Positions 21,840 to 33,232 of a stretch of DNA of 64,000 nucleotides are shown here, piece by piece (position 1 is the stretch's first letter; every line of letters starts with the position of its first letter). The translations under genes and the position numbers were made by a program. A model generated the notes under the pieces. It made no database searches. It saw only the letters and a program-made list of their open reading frames with translations, and had not been told where the DNA came from. Source of the DNA: Perca fluviatilis (taxonomy: Eukaryota > Chordata > Actinopteri > Perciformes > Percidae); contig NC_053126.1 of assembly GCF_010015445.1 (NCBI RefSeq), positions 23,121,169 to 23,185,168 on the forward strand. Direction: 5' to 3'.

Positions 21840-22075
21840 CTGACAGCTGCCTGAAATAATGAACCCTCTTTTCCTCACATTTTCTCCCCCAGGATGGCCT
21901 CTCTCTCGCTCCTGCACTTCGGTCCACATCAAAGTGCCTTATCAGTGTGGAATCTGGGGCTGAAGGAATTATTGATCATACTGAGAGCCGGGCATCCATA
22001 TTTACTGCTTCTGCACAGAGAGATAGAGATGGTATTATGGAGCCAAAAGCTATGCTTTCAGAGTAAGGAGACAAT
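21840..22075. promoter_or_regulatory. Candidate conserved non-coding block
   Basis: High-complexity sequence with AATTATTGATCATACTGAGA and CATATTTACTGCTTCTGC. The 75-residue ORF through it has no recognisable domain. The regulatory role is inferred only from its single-copy look. Confidence 0.2.
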
Positions 22076-23726
22076 GGTTGGACACTGTTATGTTATTTGT
22101 ATTTTCTTTTTAGATTTGTAGTTATTTTAGAAAATTCAGGGTGCATGAAAAAGGACTCCAAAAGTAACCAAAAATCTGTGAGCAGAATATACATTCATGT
22201 TATGATTGTTTGTAAATATGTTTGATTATATGGATCGAAATAATAATTTTGCTCCAAATTGTAGCCTGTACAATACATAAGATAAAGTGAGCCCAAATAT
22301 TTTTGTTGACTTTTAATTACATTTTTAATTTTCAGTATATCTTAACTATTGGAAAGGATTATTGGAAGGATTGCAATGGAATTTTGGTAGAGGCATTCAT
22401 GTACCCCTCAGGATCAATTGTATGTGTTGTGGTGATCGCTTAATCATCAGGTCAGAATGGTAATTTTTTGTAATACTTTGGTTTATGACCAAATATCTAA
22501 AAAACAAATGACATTCCCACCAGCCTCAATTGCACTTTGTGTTCAATGCTATTTGTCAAATGTTAGCATGATGCTTACACTGTAACTGTTATAACTGCTC
22601 TCTCTGCCTACACCATTCACATTATAACACACAAAACTAAGATTGTTACCATGGTAAATTCTACCTGCTTTGCCAGGTTAGACAGTGTGGGGGAGATTCT
22701 ATGCAACTTTTAACGTATTGGTACCTTTCTGACGCACCTGTCTCATATTATAGATGTGCAAAGTATTTTTCTGTTCTGAAATTCTACCTGCTAAACATCA
22801 GCAAGCTCAAAGCCTTTCTATGCCTAAGTAAGTACAGCCTCTGCCACAGAGTTTGCAGTGACTAATCATGGTCCATAGAGGATGATTCATTATGGTTTTG
22901 TTCTCCCTCTGAGCTTTTCTCTCTGGCCGCTATTGGTAACACATTTCCACTTGTACACCAAAAATATCCAAATAAAAATCATGAAATTTACTGAGCGCAT
23001 CATGCTTCCCAGAAGATGAAATCTTTCCATTGTGGACACTCCATGTGATTCCTCATTAACATCACCTCCACTCTGAACAATGAATCTCTTTCTTAATGAG
23101 CATCTCTTTAAGATAGGGTGACCCCCACCTGTTAAATGGCAGGGATACTCTGGGGATAAACCAATACATTTAAATGTGGATTTAATTTGTACAATGTATA
23201 GAAGTGAAATTCAAATACTGTAATAGGTGTAATAGTATTTCATGGCAGTTTCATTAAGCTGTGGTCTGACAGAAACCTATAGTATTAACCATAATGCACC
23301 ATATTGTAAAAGAGGGACTACTTGTTATTCGTTTGGCCAAAGTTTGTCTGGTCTTCAGTTAACTTAACATGCCACACAACTCCAATCCTGGGGTCGGTGA
23401 TCTGTCCACACACTGTGGTTCACCAGTATATTTATAATGAGGCTGACTGATGCTTCCACATGTGCGGGCTTAATGTGGCCCTGTGTCATTTGTGTATAAG
23501 TGGAGATTGGCAGAAGAGGCCCTTGACATTTTACACAGTAATGAAAATGTAAATCTACAGATGATTAGCCATACTGCTGGCTGACAAGGTATTATAATGG
23601 CCTTCAGATTATAATAAGGTTGTGTTATCAATAGACTGCAGTACAACGGTGATATACATTTGATTGATTTCATACACTTCCTAATATACTCCTAAGTATT
23701 CCATCTGTAGGTTTTAAAGCGGTCTT
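22076..23726. other. Intergenic DNA, nothing recognised
   Basis: AT-rich sequence with no feature I can name. Confidence 0.35.
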
Positions 23727-23782
23727 AAAGCGGAATTTCGGTATTTTTCAAACTGGACCCTCTTTTCCAATGGATTTGCGTC
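23727..23782 (+). repeat. Dispersed repeat head, cut by TTAA element
   Basis: CTTAAAGCGGAATTTCGGTA followed by TTTTTCAAACTGGACCCTC is the start of a repeat I recognise in fish. It stops exactly where the TTAA element begins. Confidence 0.4.
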
Positions 23783-24848
23783 TTAAGGTGGTTATATGTA
23801 ACTTTCAGTTTGTGCTGATTTCAGCGGCCCCTTTGGACAATAGCGGTAGTGTTTTTACCACACTTGCTGTCGTAAAGCTCTAGAAGTTAGCGTTACCGGG
23901 AGGTCATAAAGTTGCGAGGAATGTTTTGCTTAGACAGAAAATCATTTATTTAAAATAAGAGACTACATTGCAGATGCATCGTTGCATTTCAAGTGTTGCA
24001 TACGGTAACATAGCCTACTTTGGATGTATCTTGAGCTAACGTTATCACTGTCACTTTGTCACAAGCCACAGCATTTAGAGTTTGTTGTAGCAACCAACGC
24101 AATAATAAGTTAGATTAATATCGCACATTTCATGAAGCCCACGGACACTTTACACAAGTACAGGGGGAAAAGGGAAAAGACAATAGTAGGCCAAGAGAAA
24201 CACTGACTAAAAGGTTGAAAACTACCGCACTAAATAGAAAGGGGACGTAATTTAATGTTGGCTACTGACATACAACCACATTGCGCAATCTAAAGTTATT
24301 TTATGAATGAAATAGACATATTACATACATGATGGCCAATTCGGGGTTGGTTTTGAATCATTTACAATCCCATAATTGTCTCCATCTGTTAAAGCCCGAC
24401 CGAGTGTGACTCAGATTTCGCCCGTTGTCTTTCACTTTCCCTTTTAGCTTTTAGTTGCTCTTTGTTTAACTTCCTTCTTTCCTGTGATGGTACTGCCCCA
24501 GTATCAGCCATAACTATAACAGATAACTTCCAAAAATAAAAATAAAATACAATTAAGCCTATATAAAGAGTAAAGGGTTTTACCTGGTTCGATACAACAG
24601 AGGCTTTTCCGGTGTTACAAAGAAATCTGTGACCCGTCAGAATGTGATACTGTAGCGCCGTCTACCTGCCATAAATCATTTTGTGACTGCAGGAAAAATC
24701 GGACCGGGCATAGGCTTTACTAAAAAGTATATAAAAACAGCGTTCTTTTCACTGTTAGTCTCGTTTGCTGTTACAGGTCATTTATGATCATCAGATGGAA
24801 AATTACGCAGTTTCAGAAACATTAAAAAGTTACATATAGTCACTTTAA
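23783..24848 (-). mobile_element. 1.07-kb TTAA-flanked DNA transposon, defective
   Basis: TTAA lies at both ends (23783-23786 and 24845-24848). The inverted ends align over about 20 bp: GGTGGTTATATGTAACTTTC on the left, and AGTGACTATATGTAACTTTT when the right is reversed. It contains a decayed coding exon on the minus strand (24359-24511), so it is an internally deleted or single-exon relic of a coding element, not a pure MITE. Kolobok or piggyBac type by duplication. Confidence 0.75.
24359..24511 (-). pseudogene. Coding exon remnant, RVNIG/RWR-type domain
   Basis: From ATG at 24511 an intact frame of 40 codons starts MADTGAVPSQERRK and continues KEQLKAKRESERQRAKS before a TAA at 24389-24391. 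Beyond AKS, shifting frame once recovers VTLGRA and shifting again recovers RWRQLWD. The order (basic KRESERQRAK, then RVNIG-like, then RWR-L) matches a short N-terminal module that I know from multi-copy fish transposon-derived proteins. So the exon carries two frameshifts and is dead. It lies inside the TTAA element and runs antisense to the window. Function of the module: unknown, probably DNA binding. Confidence 0.5.
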
Positions 24849-25235
24849 GCTTGATTTATAGTTCTGCACTGAATCTATGCCATACATACAGGTACATTTG
24901 TTGTTTTGGAGTACAGAAAGCGTAGCTGTTTGTCTGAGGAATGCTTGCCAATGTATGTGTAACATTTGAAGTGGATTAAAGGCGTGTTTTGGGATCAACA
25001 CAATTCCAAATCACTGGGGGTTATTTTGGCAAGACCTTCATGGTTTAATATCAGTGTAAAAATACATATACATGACATACCAACACATTCTCAATTCCAA
25101 CTTGTAAAATACGGATGTTTGGGCAGGGCCCTTTGGCATAATTTTTCAACGTGCAGGGTAGACAGATAGACTTCAACAAGTGGTTAACATTGTGAGTTCA
25201 ATCAAATTTGAAACTAATGTTGGTAGAAAATAAGT
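24849..25235. other. Intergenic DNA, repeat-like start
   Basis: GCTTGATTTATAGTTCTGCA directly after the TTAA resembles the head of another common fish repeat. The rest is unrecognised. Confidence 0.3.
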
Positions 25236-25244
25236 CAACATTTC

Positions 25245-25545
25245 ACATGGGACGCAGACAGCGGTCTCCTGGGTAAAAGTCCTGTGTTTGTTTGACCCAT
25301 CCATCCCCAACCTACCTACGTGTACTTTTTCGGTCTTTATACGTCACCCCACAGCAGTTGCTCTGAGCACCTACTATTGCCGTGGATGGGTTTACATTGG
25401 AGATAGTTGAAAGCCTGATGCGTCTCATACAGACTCTAGAGGGGGCCTTGTGCGTCTGTATAAGACGCTGAGGGCCACGACCAAGCTGCCATATTTGATG
25501 AATTGGGAGTGACAATAGGTTGGCAATACACCCCTCTAATACAAG
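25245..25545. repeat. TIR-type dispersed repeat with tRNA-like segment, copy 1
   Basis: The family words GCGGTCTCCTGGGTAAAAGT, TTTGACCCATCCATCCCC and GACGCTGAGGGCCAC, then TTGGGAGTGACA, occur in the same order at 50990-51290. The GGTCTCCTGGGT segment (25250-25292) is the reversed anticodon/T-arm-like motif described for the longer copy. The left portion is truncated. Confidence 0.6.
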
Positions 25546-26271
25546 GTTTCCACACTCTCCACATTGCTGTTCTAATGCCATCTGCTACCTGTCTAACTGT
25601 GCTTTCTATCAATTTCTGTGGACAGAACATGTATTTGCATTTTAGGATGTACTTATTCCAAAAAAGATTCATAAGTCCAGACTATTCACACAGAATTCAG
25701 GAGGAATTTGGGCTTAGACACTGAACCTATTACTGTATAGGCCCAGACATTTTGTCCACATACTGCATCTTTAAATCAGGGATGAGACCCAAATTGGAAA
25801 CAGTGGATTCAAAGTTCTGAGCTTAGTATCGTAGTATGGATAGAATGTCTTTACTATTGATCCAGAAAATGTCATACACCACCTTGCTCTTTTTCCCTCT
25901 ATTGGGTATAGTGTATTATGTATAGGTATTCAGGAAAACAAAGAAGAAATATAACCACATGCATTACTGTAAAACTTGAAAAATGTCCCTGCCACGCAGC
26001 AGAAATACCCTGCAGACTGTGAACAGTGTCAGAATGAACAACACACTGTTTCTCACATTGGGCATTTTCAAAGCACTGTATCTTATTTTATTGATTTACA
26101 ATATGGCAAATCATTAAACAATCAGCCTGACTCTCAACCTGCCTTCATGCCTCGGGTACTCAATAGGACAAACTTCTCATCAATCCAGATGCTTAGATCG
26201 ATGAGAGAATATATCCTCATGTGGTCATTGTAACTCACTTTGCTTTTCACAGAGATTATTTTCCTCCACTG
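25546..26271. other. Intergenic DNA, nothing recognised
   Basis: ORF 25976-26233 has no motif. No repeat was recognised. Confidence 0.35.
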
Positions 26272-27420
26272 CAGGGCTCCCGACTAACTTTTTTCACTAG
26301 GAGCACAGTGGCCCCCAACTGAAAATGTTAGGGGCGCAACCAGAAAATGTAAGGGCACACACCGTAAATCAACATACTAACCAAATATTCACATTTCTAC
26401 AAATTTCCACTGTATTACTAATAAATACTTTGATAATAGATGCAGAAATTACAATGTGCTGTTTCAAATTCAGTGTCACATTTTATTGTGCACTTTTGAA
26501 TATGCAACATTGAAGGTAAACCGACAGCACAAATATTAAAAAAATATACCATACATTCAGAATAAAAAAAGTGCTTAGACAACAAAGTGCTTAGTAACCT
26601 TTCGGTTATTTCACAGTTAAAAACAATACTTAACAAATGTATGTAAACATTAGGGGCACTGGCCAATAACATTCCACTAGAACAAGTAGGCCTAAACAAC
26701 TTGTGCATTTACTCACTCCCCCTTAGAGCAGATCCTCCTGTGTTCTACTAGGAGGCTCAGGCTGGGGTTAAATTTCAACATCATCTCTGCCTCATCTGCA
26801 CTCTGATTTACAGCTTCTTGTCTTCTAAAAGCAACCGGCAGTGGTGTTGCTTTTTCATTTATTAACATGTCATGGCATACTCTATGCTTGAGGCTAAGAT
26901 TGTGTTTAACTAGTGTATTGTGTTTAAACCGGGAAGTGCCTGCACTGTCGGCAAACTTCGTGTTCCCCGCAGTTCTGGGGTAGTGACTGCAACATTCACA
27001 GTTCATGGAGTTCGTCTCCTTACAGTACCTCAACCAGCTGAATTCTCGCAGCCAGTCTTCCCGAAAATGGTGGGTTCGGGCCTTTTTTGCCACCAAACCT
27101 TTGACTCTGAATCATCATCCGACTGTGACACTGTAGACTCTGGCACTAGCACACTAGCCGCAGGTCGAACAAGTCAATAGTTTGCTTGCGTGCTCAATTA
27201 TCTCTAGGACCCTCCCCCTCCACACATTAGCCACTTACAGTGGCCGTTCCCTATCCTTCTCACACTCATTGGCCTGCCACAGATTCCGGATTTCCACGTT
27301 TAACGTGTAAAGAAATATTTTTTTACTGGTCACAGATGTGCGACTGGATGTAAAATTCAGTCGCACACTCTCAAATTTTGGTCGCAAAATGCGACCATTC
27401 GGTCGCAGTCTGGAGCCCTG
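26272..27420 (-). mobile_element. 1.15-kb hAT element, internally deleted
   Basis: Inverted ends: the left reads CAGGGCTCCCGACTAAC and the right, reversed, reads CAGGGCTCCAGACTGCGACC. A CAGGGCTCC start is typical of the fish hAT group linked to ZNF862-like proteins. The element keeps only the N-terminal TTF-type zinc-finger exon (26713-27093); the catalytic RNase-H-like and dimerisation regions are absent. No clear 8-bp duplication was seen. Confidence 0.7.
26713..27093 (-). pseudogene. TTF-type zinc finger of a hAT transposase (ZNF862-like)
   Basis: The frame reads HHFREDWLREFSWLRY, then a Cys pair (MNCECC), then FKHNTLVKHNLSLKH, which is the TTF finger layout (C-x2-C and a His pair after a hydrophobic helix). 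It continues into a segment like the linker found after this finger (EMMLKFN) and stops at 26713-26715. TTF fingers bind DNA at hAT transposase N-termini. Upstream, an acidic Ser/Asp stretch (SQSDDDSESK) is in a different frame, so a frameshift or a lost splice site separates it from the finger. The rest of the transposase is missing. The parent hAT termini surround it, so this is an element remnant, not a host gene. Confidence 0.7.
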
Positions 27421-28011
27421 CACTCAGAAGATAACTTGAGGAAATTTAAAAAGAAAGGCATTCTCCGAAGCACATGTCTGCAAACATGGCAGTGAACTTT
27501 AAAAGTAATTTATTCAGGAGACACAAGCTGAGAAAGATTGATGTTCATATTTCATCCATCAATGGTTTTCATAATTCAATAGCCTAGTGGATGGGTGCTA
27601 GTCAGAGCTTGTCAAGAAAGCTATAGCAAGTACATTCTCAATTCAGCTGGCTTATTGATAATCAAATCTTACCAGTGAGCATGTCTTGTGGTACATTATG
27701 ATCAGAGCAAACGATGGTGTCTGGGGACAGCCGAGGGGAAAGGCATGCCAACAAGGCAGTCAGTGACTATTCTACAGTCTGATACTCAAACTCCACAAAC
27801 GTCGACGGTGATGATATCAAGTCCTAGCGACAAATCTTACCAATGATCAGTCTAATTGAATACATAAATAAATAACACTGTCAGTTAAATGATTCAAATA
27901 ATTTTATAAATGGCCAATTTCCTCCCAACATTTCCCATTTTAAGTATATGGTTCAGGAGTTTACCCAATGTCGTTGGAGATTTCTGATTCTTCATTGGCT
28001 ACTATTTAATC
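27421..28011. other. Intergenic DNA, nothing recognised
   Basis: AT-rich, no motif of note. Confidence 0.35.
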
Positions 28012-28420
28012 TTAAAGGCAAATAAGTAGGATTTGTCGATTGCGGTTTGTAAACACAACATTCAAAGTTGGCCCCTCCTCCTCAGCTCAACAAGGGTAAT
28101 GGTGCTTGCCAGCGGGTGAAAGCCAACCCCAGATTCATGAGCTTTGTCCGCTTGACGTTTTCGCCTCCCTATATTTGTGTCCACCATTTTGGTAGCTTCA
28201 TCTTGGACGCATGCTTACGATCTGGCACCTGGTAGCTACACTTGTTTTCGAGGTTGATGCCCAGAAACGTCCCGAACACAGCAAGACAAATATTTCCCTT
28301 TACAGTAGAAGTTGGTAGAGACCAAAAACTAAAATAGCTAAAAGATAGAGAACATTTAATGTATATTCATCAGGTGGACACAAACAGAGCTCTTAATGAA
28401 TAATAATGTTGATATTAGAC
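28012..28420 (+). repeat. Dispersed repeat beginning TTAAAGGCA
   Basis: It opens at a TTAA (28012-28015) with AGGCAAATAAGTAGGATTTG. Its distal part (GAAGTTGGTAGAGACC, GTGGACACAAACAGA) is shared with 11870-11965. TTAA-type non-autonomous element by its start; the right end is not visible. Confidence 0.5.
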
Positions 28421-28779
28421 AAACAAAACCAATCTTAGCACACATCAGATAAGCATTTCTCATTATTATCAACTAAAATATTGTTTATGTATGTTTATGT
28501 ATAGAAAACAAAAAAATTGTGTGGAAAGATAAAGAGATAAAAGAGGAAAACATAAAACTTGATAATTCTACAATCCATTTAAATTATTAAATTCACTCTT
28601 AATACTTATTACTATTTATGTATTCAATTATACGATTGACCAATCAGACTGCCTATTTGTGTCACCTCTGGGACTCTATACGACCTACAGCGACCAGTCA
28701 CCTCTGTTGTTGGAGGTAAAGCATAATTTTGACCCAGATATCACTCAGAGTCAGAAATCTCTAATTTCAGGGGGATTAT
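28421..28779. other. Intergenic DNA, nothing recognised
   Basis: AT-rich with repeated TATGTATG words near 28488-28502; no gene. Confidence 0.4.
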
Positions 28780-29010
28780 GAAGCAATTATGATTGATAAA
28801 AACATTAATTAATTGGTTATTTTCCTGCTTTCCAATTTGCATCAATTGAAATGCTCTTATTGGCATTCTGCAGACTGTCTTAACCTGTCAGCCATAAATA
28901 ATTACATTAAAAAAAACAATCATCAAAATGCAAGGAAGCTCAGGCCTGTCAGTTAATATTTAATGAGCAATATGCAGTTTGTGAAGAGGAAAATGGAATT
29001 ACTGATGGAA
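28780..29010. promoter_or_regulatory. Candidate conserved non-coding block, TAAT-rich
   Basis: It contains AAACATTAATTAATTGG, TGCATCAATTGAAATGC and ACCTGTCAGCCATAAATAAT, a mix of homeodomain-, TGIF/MEIS- (TGTCA) and CDX/HOX- (CATAAA) like words. No coding frame. The role is inferred from motifs only. Confidence 0.25.
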
Positions 29011-29681
29011 TTGTTTTCCCCCCTCTCTTGATTTCATGAAGGGCAAAGAAAGCAGTCAGGAAACACCTCTCTCTTCACCTGAACCCGGATGTTGTTAAAA
29101 TGAGAAAACTTTGCAGGGAAAGTTGTGTATTTTTCATGACTCTGAGAACATTGGAGGTCACTGTTTAAACTCAAGCTGTCATTGATTTGGCACTGCCACC
29201 AAATGTTCACCAGCAGCCTGTTTGTAACAACCAGCAGGTTTCCAGCTACCTGGGGATTCCCACACATAAAGCCGCCTCGATGCAATGCAATGACTTGACG
29301 TTATATGACTAATTGCTTCCCAAATGTTCTGCCTAGACTCTTGTTTTGATTTGTAACAGGACAGATACATTCTCTCTCTCTTTGGTAGGCTCAGATAATG
29401 CACTACCTCGAGATGACCACGGCTGACAGCTTATCATGGCCCACAGGTTTTGTTTTCCTCATTGTTCCCAGTTTTGACAGGGATGGATGTCTCAGTAAGG
29501 CATGGAAGACAAATGATGACAAATCCTATTCAGAGCATTGAATATTCTGCAAACTGCCAAGTATTCTTTGGATTTCCTACTGAGTTCATTTATTTTCTAG
29601 TTGTTTTATCTCTTGTTCTTAATATTACTTTACTTTTAAGAGGATATGTAGAGATCAGTCAGTTTTTTAATATCTATTGAA
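29011..29681. other. Intergenic DNA, nothing recognised
   Basis: ORFs at 29034-29403 (minus) and 29450-29680 (plus) lack motifs. Confidence 0.35.
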
Positions 29682-30418
29682 CAATTGTGGAAGAAGTATT
29701 CACATCCGTTACTTAAGTAAAAGTACCAATACAAAAATTTAAAAAATACTCTTGCATTAAGAAGTATTATCACCAAAATTTAAAAAGTTGTTTTGCAGAA
29801 AGGTTCCCCTGTGACTGATTATATGATTGGATGTGTAGCCTTAAAGCTATAGTGTGTAGTTTCTGCTGCCCACATGAGAAATTCTAAGTAATGACAACAA
29901 AACTGTCGGAGCGTCAACATGATACAAGCCTTCCATAACCACGCAAAATCTGAAAACATTTGAGTAACAGAACAGTAACAGAATCTTGATTTGTATTTGA
30001 TCAGCAACGTCTAGTCACAGTTTGATCTGAGTTTCATGAGCCTGGGGCGTTCACTGGACGGACCTTACAGGACGGTGATGTTTCTCTGTCAGTCATCGTC
30101 TTAAACCTGACCGATATGCCATCAACGGCTGTGATTGGTCCGCCCAGGGCCAGGTCTGCTGGGAATCTGTCTGAATGTTAGGCGGGCCAGACATATTTAC
30201 CAGAGCAAATGAAACATGAGCTCGCAGATTCTTCAAATCTTAATTGTAACTAAAGCTGTCAATGATAAATGTAGTGCAGTATAAAAAAGGCAACATTTCC
30301 CTCTGAAATGTAGTGGAGATGCAGAAAATGGAAATACGAAAAGTACAAGTACCTCAAAATTGTACTTAACTACAGTACAGTACTTGAGTAAATGTAATAA
30401 TTGCCAGTTGTTGTAGTA
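29682..30418 (-). mobile_element. CAGTGGTGG-family hAT MITE with insertion
   Basis: The left end, CAATTGTGGAAGAAGTATTC, and the inner TTACTTAAGTAAAAGTACC match the family in reverse. The right part includes GTACTTAACTACAGTACAGT and ends near 30418. The middle (29840 to about 30240) is a separate insertion. Ends are too worn to show a duplication. Confidence 0.6.
29840..30240 (+). mobile_element. TTAA-started element nested in hAT MITE
   Basis: It starts TTAAAGCTATAGTGTGTAG, then TTCTGCTGCCCACATGAGAA and CATGATACAAGCCTTCCATA. The same start recurs at 63790. The right terminus cannot be placed exactly; host MITE sequence resumes near 30240. Confidence 0.5.
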
Positions 30419-30568
30419 AGGATATGAAAGTAATGTAATAATTAACTACAAAGTTCTCAAAAATTGACAGGAAAGAACCAAACAATCCGGCACACTGTTG
30501 ATCAAATCCGGGTACTGAAGCATTTTAAATAAAGTGAGTACTACAATACTTTAAAAAAAATTTTTTCC

Positions 30569-30987
30569 TAGTCTATATCCATGATGTTCAACTTCCGGGA
30601 TTGCTCCGATGCTGCCGGTAATTCCGCCGGATCACGCTCTTTTCGCCCGGATGTCCATTACCTTCCGCTTTCTTTGTGCCGGAATTTTAAACTCCGGTGG
30701 ATTTATGAGGACTATGGTTAACTGCTCCTCAGATCTGTCCAATCTGAGTTTTCTGATACACGACTAAAATAACTTTTGAACTTACACATGTTCACCAAAA
30801 CAAGTTCCTTCCCGAGGCTATTTTGCAGCGGTACCGTGGCTCTGTCGGGCGCCTAGTGACGATTGTGATTGGTTAAAAGAAATGGCAATAATCCAAAGCA
30901 CTTTTTTCTCCCATCCTGGAATGCTGTGTGGACTAGCAAGACCCTCCTTGGCAGTGCTGTGGAGGAAGGTCTGGCAAAGCGAGACTA
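30569..30987 (-). mobile_element. TAGTCT-terminus MITE, copy B
   Basis: A 419-bp copy with both ends: TAGTCTATATCC and GCGAGACTA. The reverse-orientation family words ACAAGTTCCTTCCCGAGGCT and ACGATTGTGATTGGTT are present. An internal piece of about 60 bp is missing relative to copy E. No clear target duplication. Confidence 0.75.
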
Positions 30988-31129
30988 TTCCTTTTCTAAT
31001 TGGCATTTGAAAGCAGGTTTGCAGTTTTGAGATGGCAACACTGAACACCAAAAGCATATCAACCTCAATGTTTAAGTTTGTTTACTAAAGTAAAAAAGCA
31101 TTTATTTTGAATCATCTTCATCTCTAAAT

Positions 31130-31480
31130 CTTCCGCAGGCCTGCTGTTATAACGAAGCCGTCTAGGCTGAAGGCATGATAGGCTCCAGCTGCAGAGTGAT
31201 TGTGCTCCTTATGGACAGAGAGCCTCTGTTACAATGCACACAAGACTATTATGCATTAGACCTGTGAAAGAGGCCTACAGCTATACTTCTCAAAGCTTAA
31301 TTTGCACATTAATTCTTGCTGACAAGCGTACAGATAGCCGGCGTGAAATGGCTCAGAAAATTAACCCGGTGAATTTCTTAATAGGCCCCAAGCATGTAAA
31401 AATATTACAAGTTAATGGAACATCACTGCTGTGTATTTGTCCCTTTCAGGCATCCCAAACACTTTAGAGCAACTATTAGG
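31130..31480. promoter_or_regulatory. Candidate conserved non-coding block
   Basis: High-complexity sequence with GCTTAATTTGCACATTAATT, AATGGCTCAGAAAATTAACC and AAAATATTACAAGTTAATGG. No trusted coding frame. Regulatory role is an inference. Confidence 0.25.
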
Positions 31481-32165
31481 ACAGATAAGAGCTGGTCATG
31501 ATTTTGGTGATTTATTATGTGGGTAAATGTGGAAATAGGAACTTGTTTCTGTGACATATTGGTGGTTTACTTGTATTCTTATTTGTTAGAATAGAGTTCC
31601 CACCTCTCTTTTAAGTTTTGTACCCTTGAGGTTTCTCAATTTGAACAATCTTAATACCATGAACAAAACTCAGCTGCTTCACTCTAAGTTATTCAGTTTT
31701 GGTAGGACTGTCCTCACCAAAAAAGTAGTTGTTCAAGTACCTAAACCTATTTCTACATTTTCCTGAGTGGTTGTGTTAAGGATTGTTGTATCTGAGAAAC
31801 AAAGGCCAACAACGGAACAAGTGTGGCATTGTTATAGCGTCTGAAACCTCTCAACACTTTTGGTTTGGGCGGAGTTGTTGGTGCGTTTTTTGTTATTCAA
31901 TTTTTTTTTTTCATACGTGGACAGCACCAAGTTCGCATGGATGGCACCTTCACGTGAGGATGGTATTGAGATTCAACCCTCAGATTACTTCCGGAGGTGG
32001 TAGTTCTCCGCAACTTTTCCTGTACCGCATAGTATGCATCCATCTGTTTGTAGCATTCGTGAAAAACCCTTTGTCCACTATGTCGGACAATTTCGAAGAC
32101 CATAAAGATATGTTACAAGTGCGTAGAACAGCTTGGGCGATTTAATTTGCCAGGAACATGCTTCT
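31481..32165. other. Intergenic DNA; ORF of doubtful meaning
   Basis: A 120-codon plus-strand frame (31783-32145) ends with MSDNFEDHKDMLQVRR, which is protein-like, but its first half is not. There is no splice or domain support. Confidence 0.3.
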
Positions 32166-32231
32166 GTTAACCATGACGCAACCATTGCTAACCTTTTAAC
32201 CATGACATAACCATTGCTAACATTTAACCAG
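32166..32231 (+). repeat. Two-copy tandem duplication
   Basis: TTAACCATGAC followed by AACCATTGCTAAC occurs twice in succession with small differences. Confidence 0.75.
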
Positions 32232-32338
32232 GTAGTTTTACATCAATAATAGCAATGGCAGATCAGAAAACGTTGTGCTGTGGTGTGAGTCATTTTTGTT
32301 AACCGTGATTATAACTGTATTGGAATGCATGAACACAC

Positions 32339-32655
32339 AGTCTCGCATTGCCAGATCTTCCTACACAGCGCTGCGGAGGAGGGTCTGACTACTCAACACA
32401 GCATTCCGGGATAGGGAGAAAACATGCTCTGGTTTATTAGCATTTCTTTAAACCAATCACAATCGTCTTGGGCGGCGCTAAGCATCATAAGGAGCAACAG
32501 CGCCTCTGCAAAATAGCCTCGGGAAGGAACTTGTTTTGGTGGAACGTGTACGTTCAAAGGTTGTTATAGTCGTGCAACAGAAAACTCAGTTTGGACAGAT
32601 AGTCTAGCTAGATGTCTTGATTTACCTTGCAGAGATCTGAGAAAAGGTTAACCAA
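32339..32655 (+). mobile_element. TAGTCT-terminus MITE, copy C, 3' truncated
   Basis: It starts AGTCTCGCATTGCCAGATC and keeps ACCAATCACAATCGTCTTGG and GCCTCGGGAAGGAACTTGTT. It fades out near CAGAGATCTGAGAAAAGG, so about 150 bp of the far end is missing. Confidence 0.75.
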
Positions 32656-33157
32656 TGCCAACACAAACTAACAGACACATAATCTGTAATGTTTTGTAGG
32701 TTGAAAGACTTGTTGTATGACGGAGCTAATGGAGATAGTAAGTCCCCCTGAATTTAGTGTTGTGCTCAGGCTAAACATGTCCATATCTCTGTGCTAAACA
32801 CATAGAGATGAAACTGATGCATTTTCCCATCTCTGTCTGGTTTTATGGCAATAATAAAAAAGAAATCCCGAACTGTTCAACCATTTCTTTAACCAAACAG
32901 ACAAATAACCCAAAAATACATAAACTAACATTCAGTACAGTAATGGGGCCTTTTGAAGGTTGTCATGATTCCAACCCATGTTGGATGCAGTTTATAATTG
33001 AGCTAATAGTGATGGTGGTGAAGTACAGTGTCTCCAGCACGTTGTGGCATATAAATGTAGGGTGGTGGTGTGGATGGATTGACAGTGAGAATGTGTTTTC
33101 TCACTGTCTCACTGGACCCTGGCCCAGAAACTATTTGTTTACATATATTACAGTAAT

Positions 33158-33158
<1 letters not shown>
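32656..33158. other. Intergenic DNA, nothing recognised
   Basis: The 182-residue ORF running from 32808 is carried by the tetranucleotide array and is not a gene. Confidence 0.4.

Positions 33159-33232
<74 letters not shown>
33159..33232. repeat. (CTAT)n microsatellite
   Basis: About 18 uninterrupted CTAT units. Confidence 0.98.
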
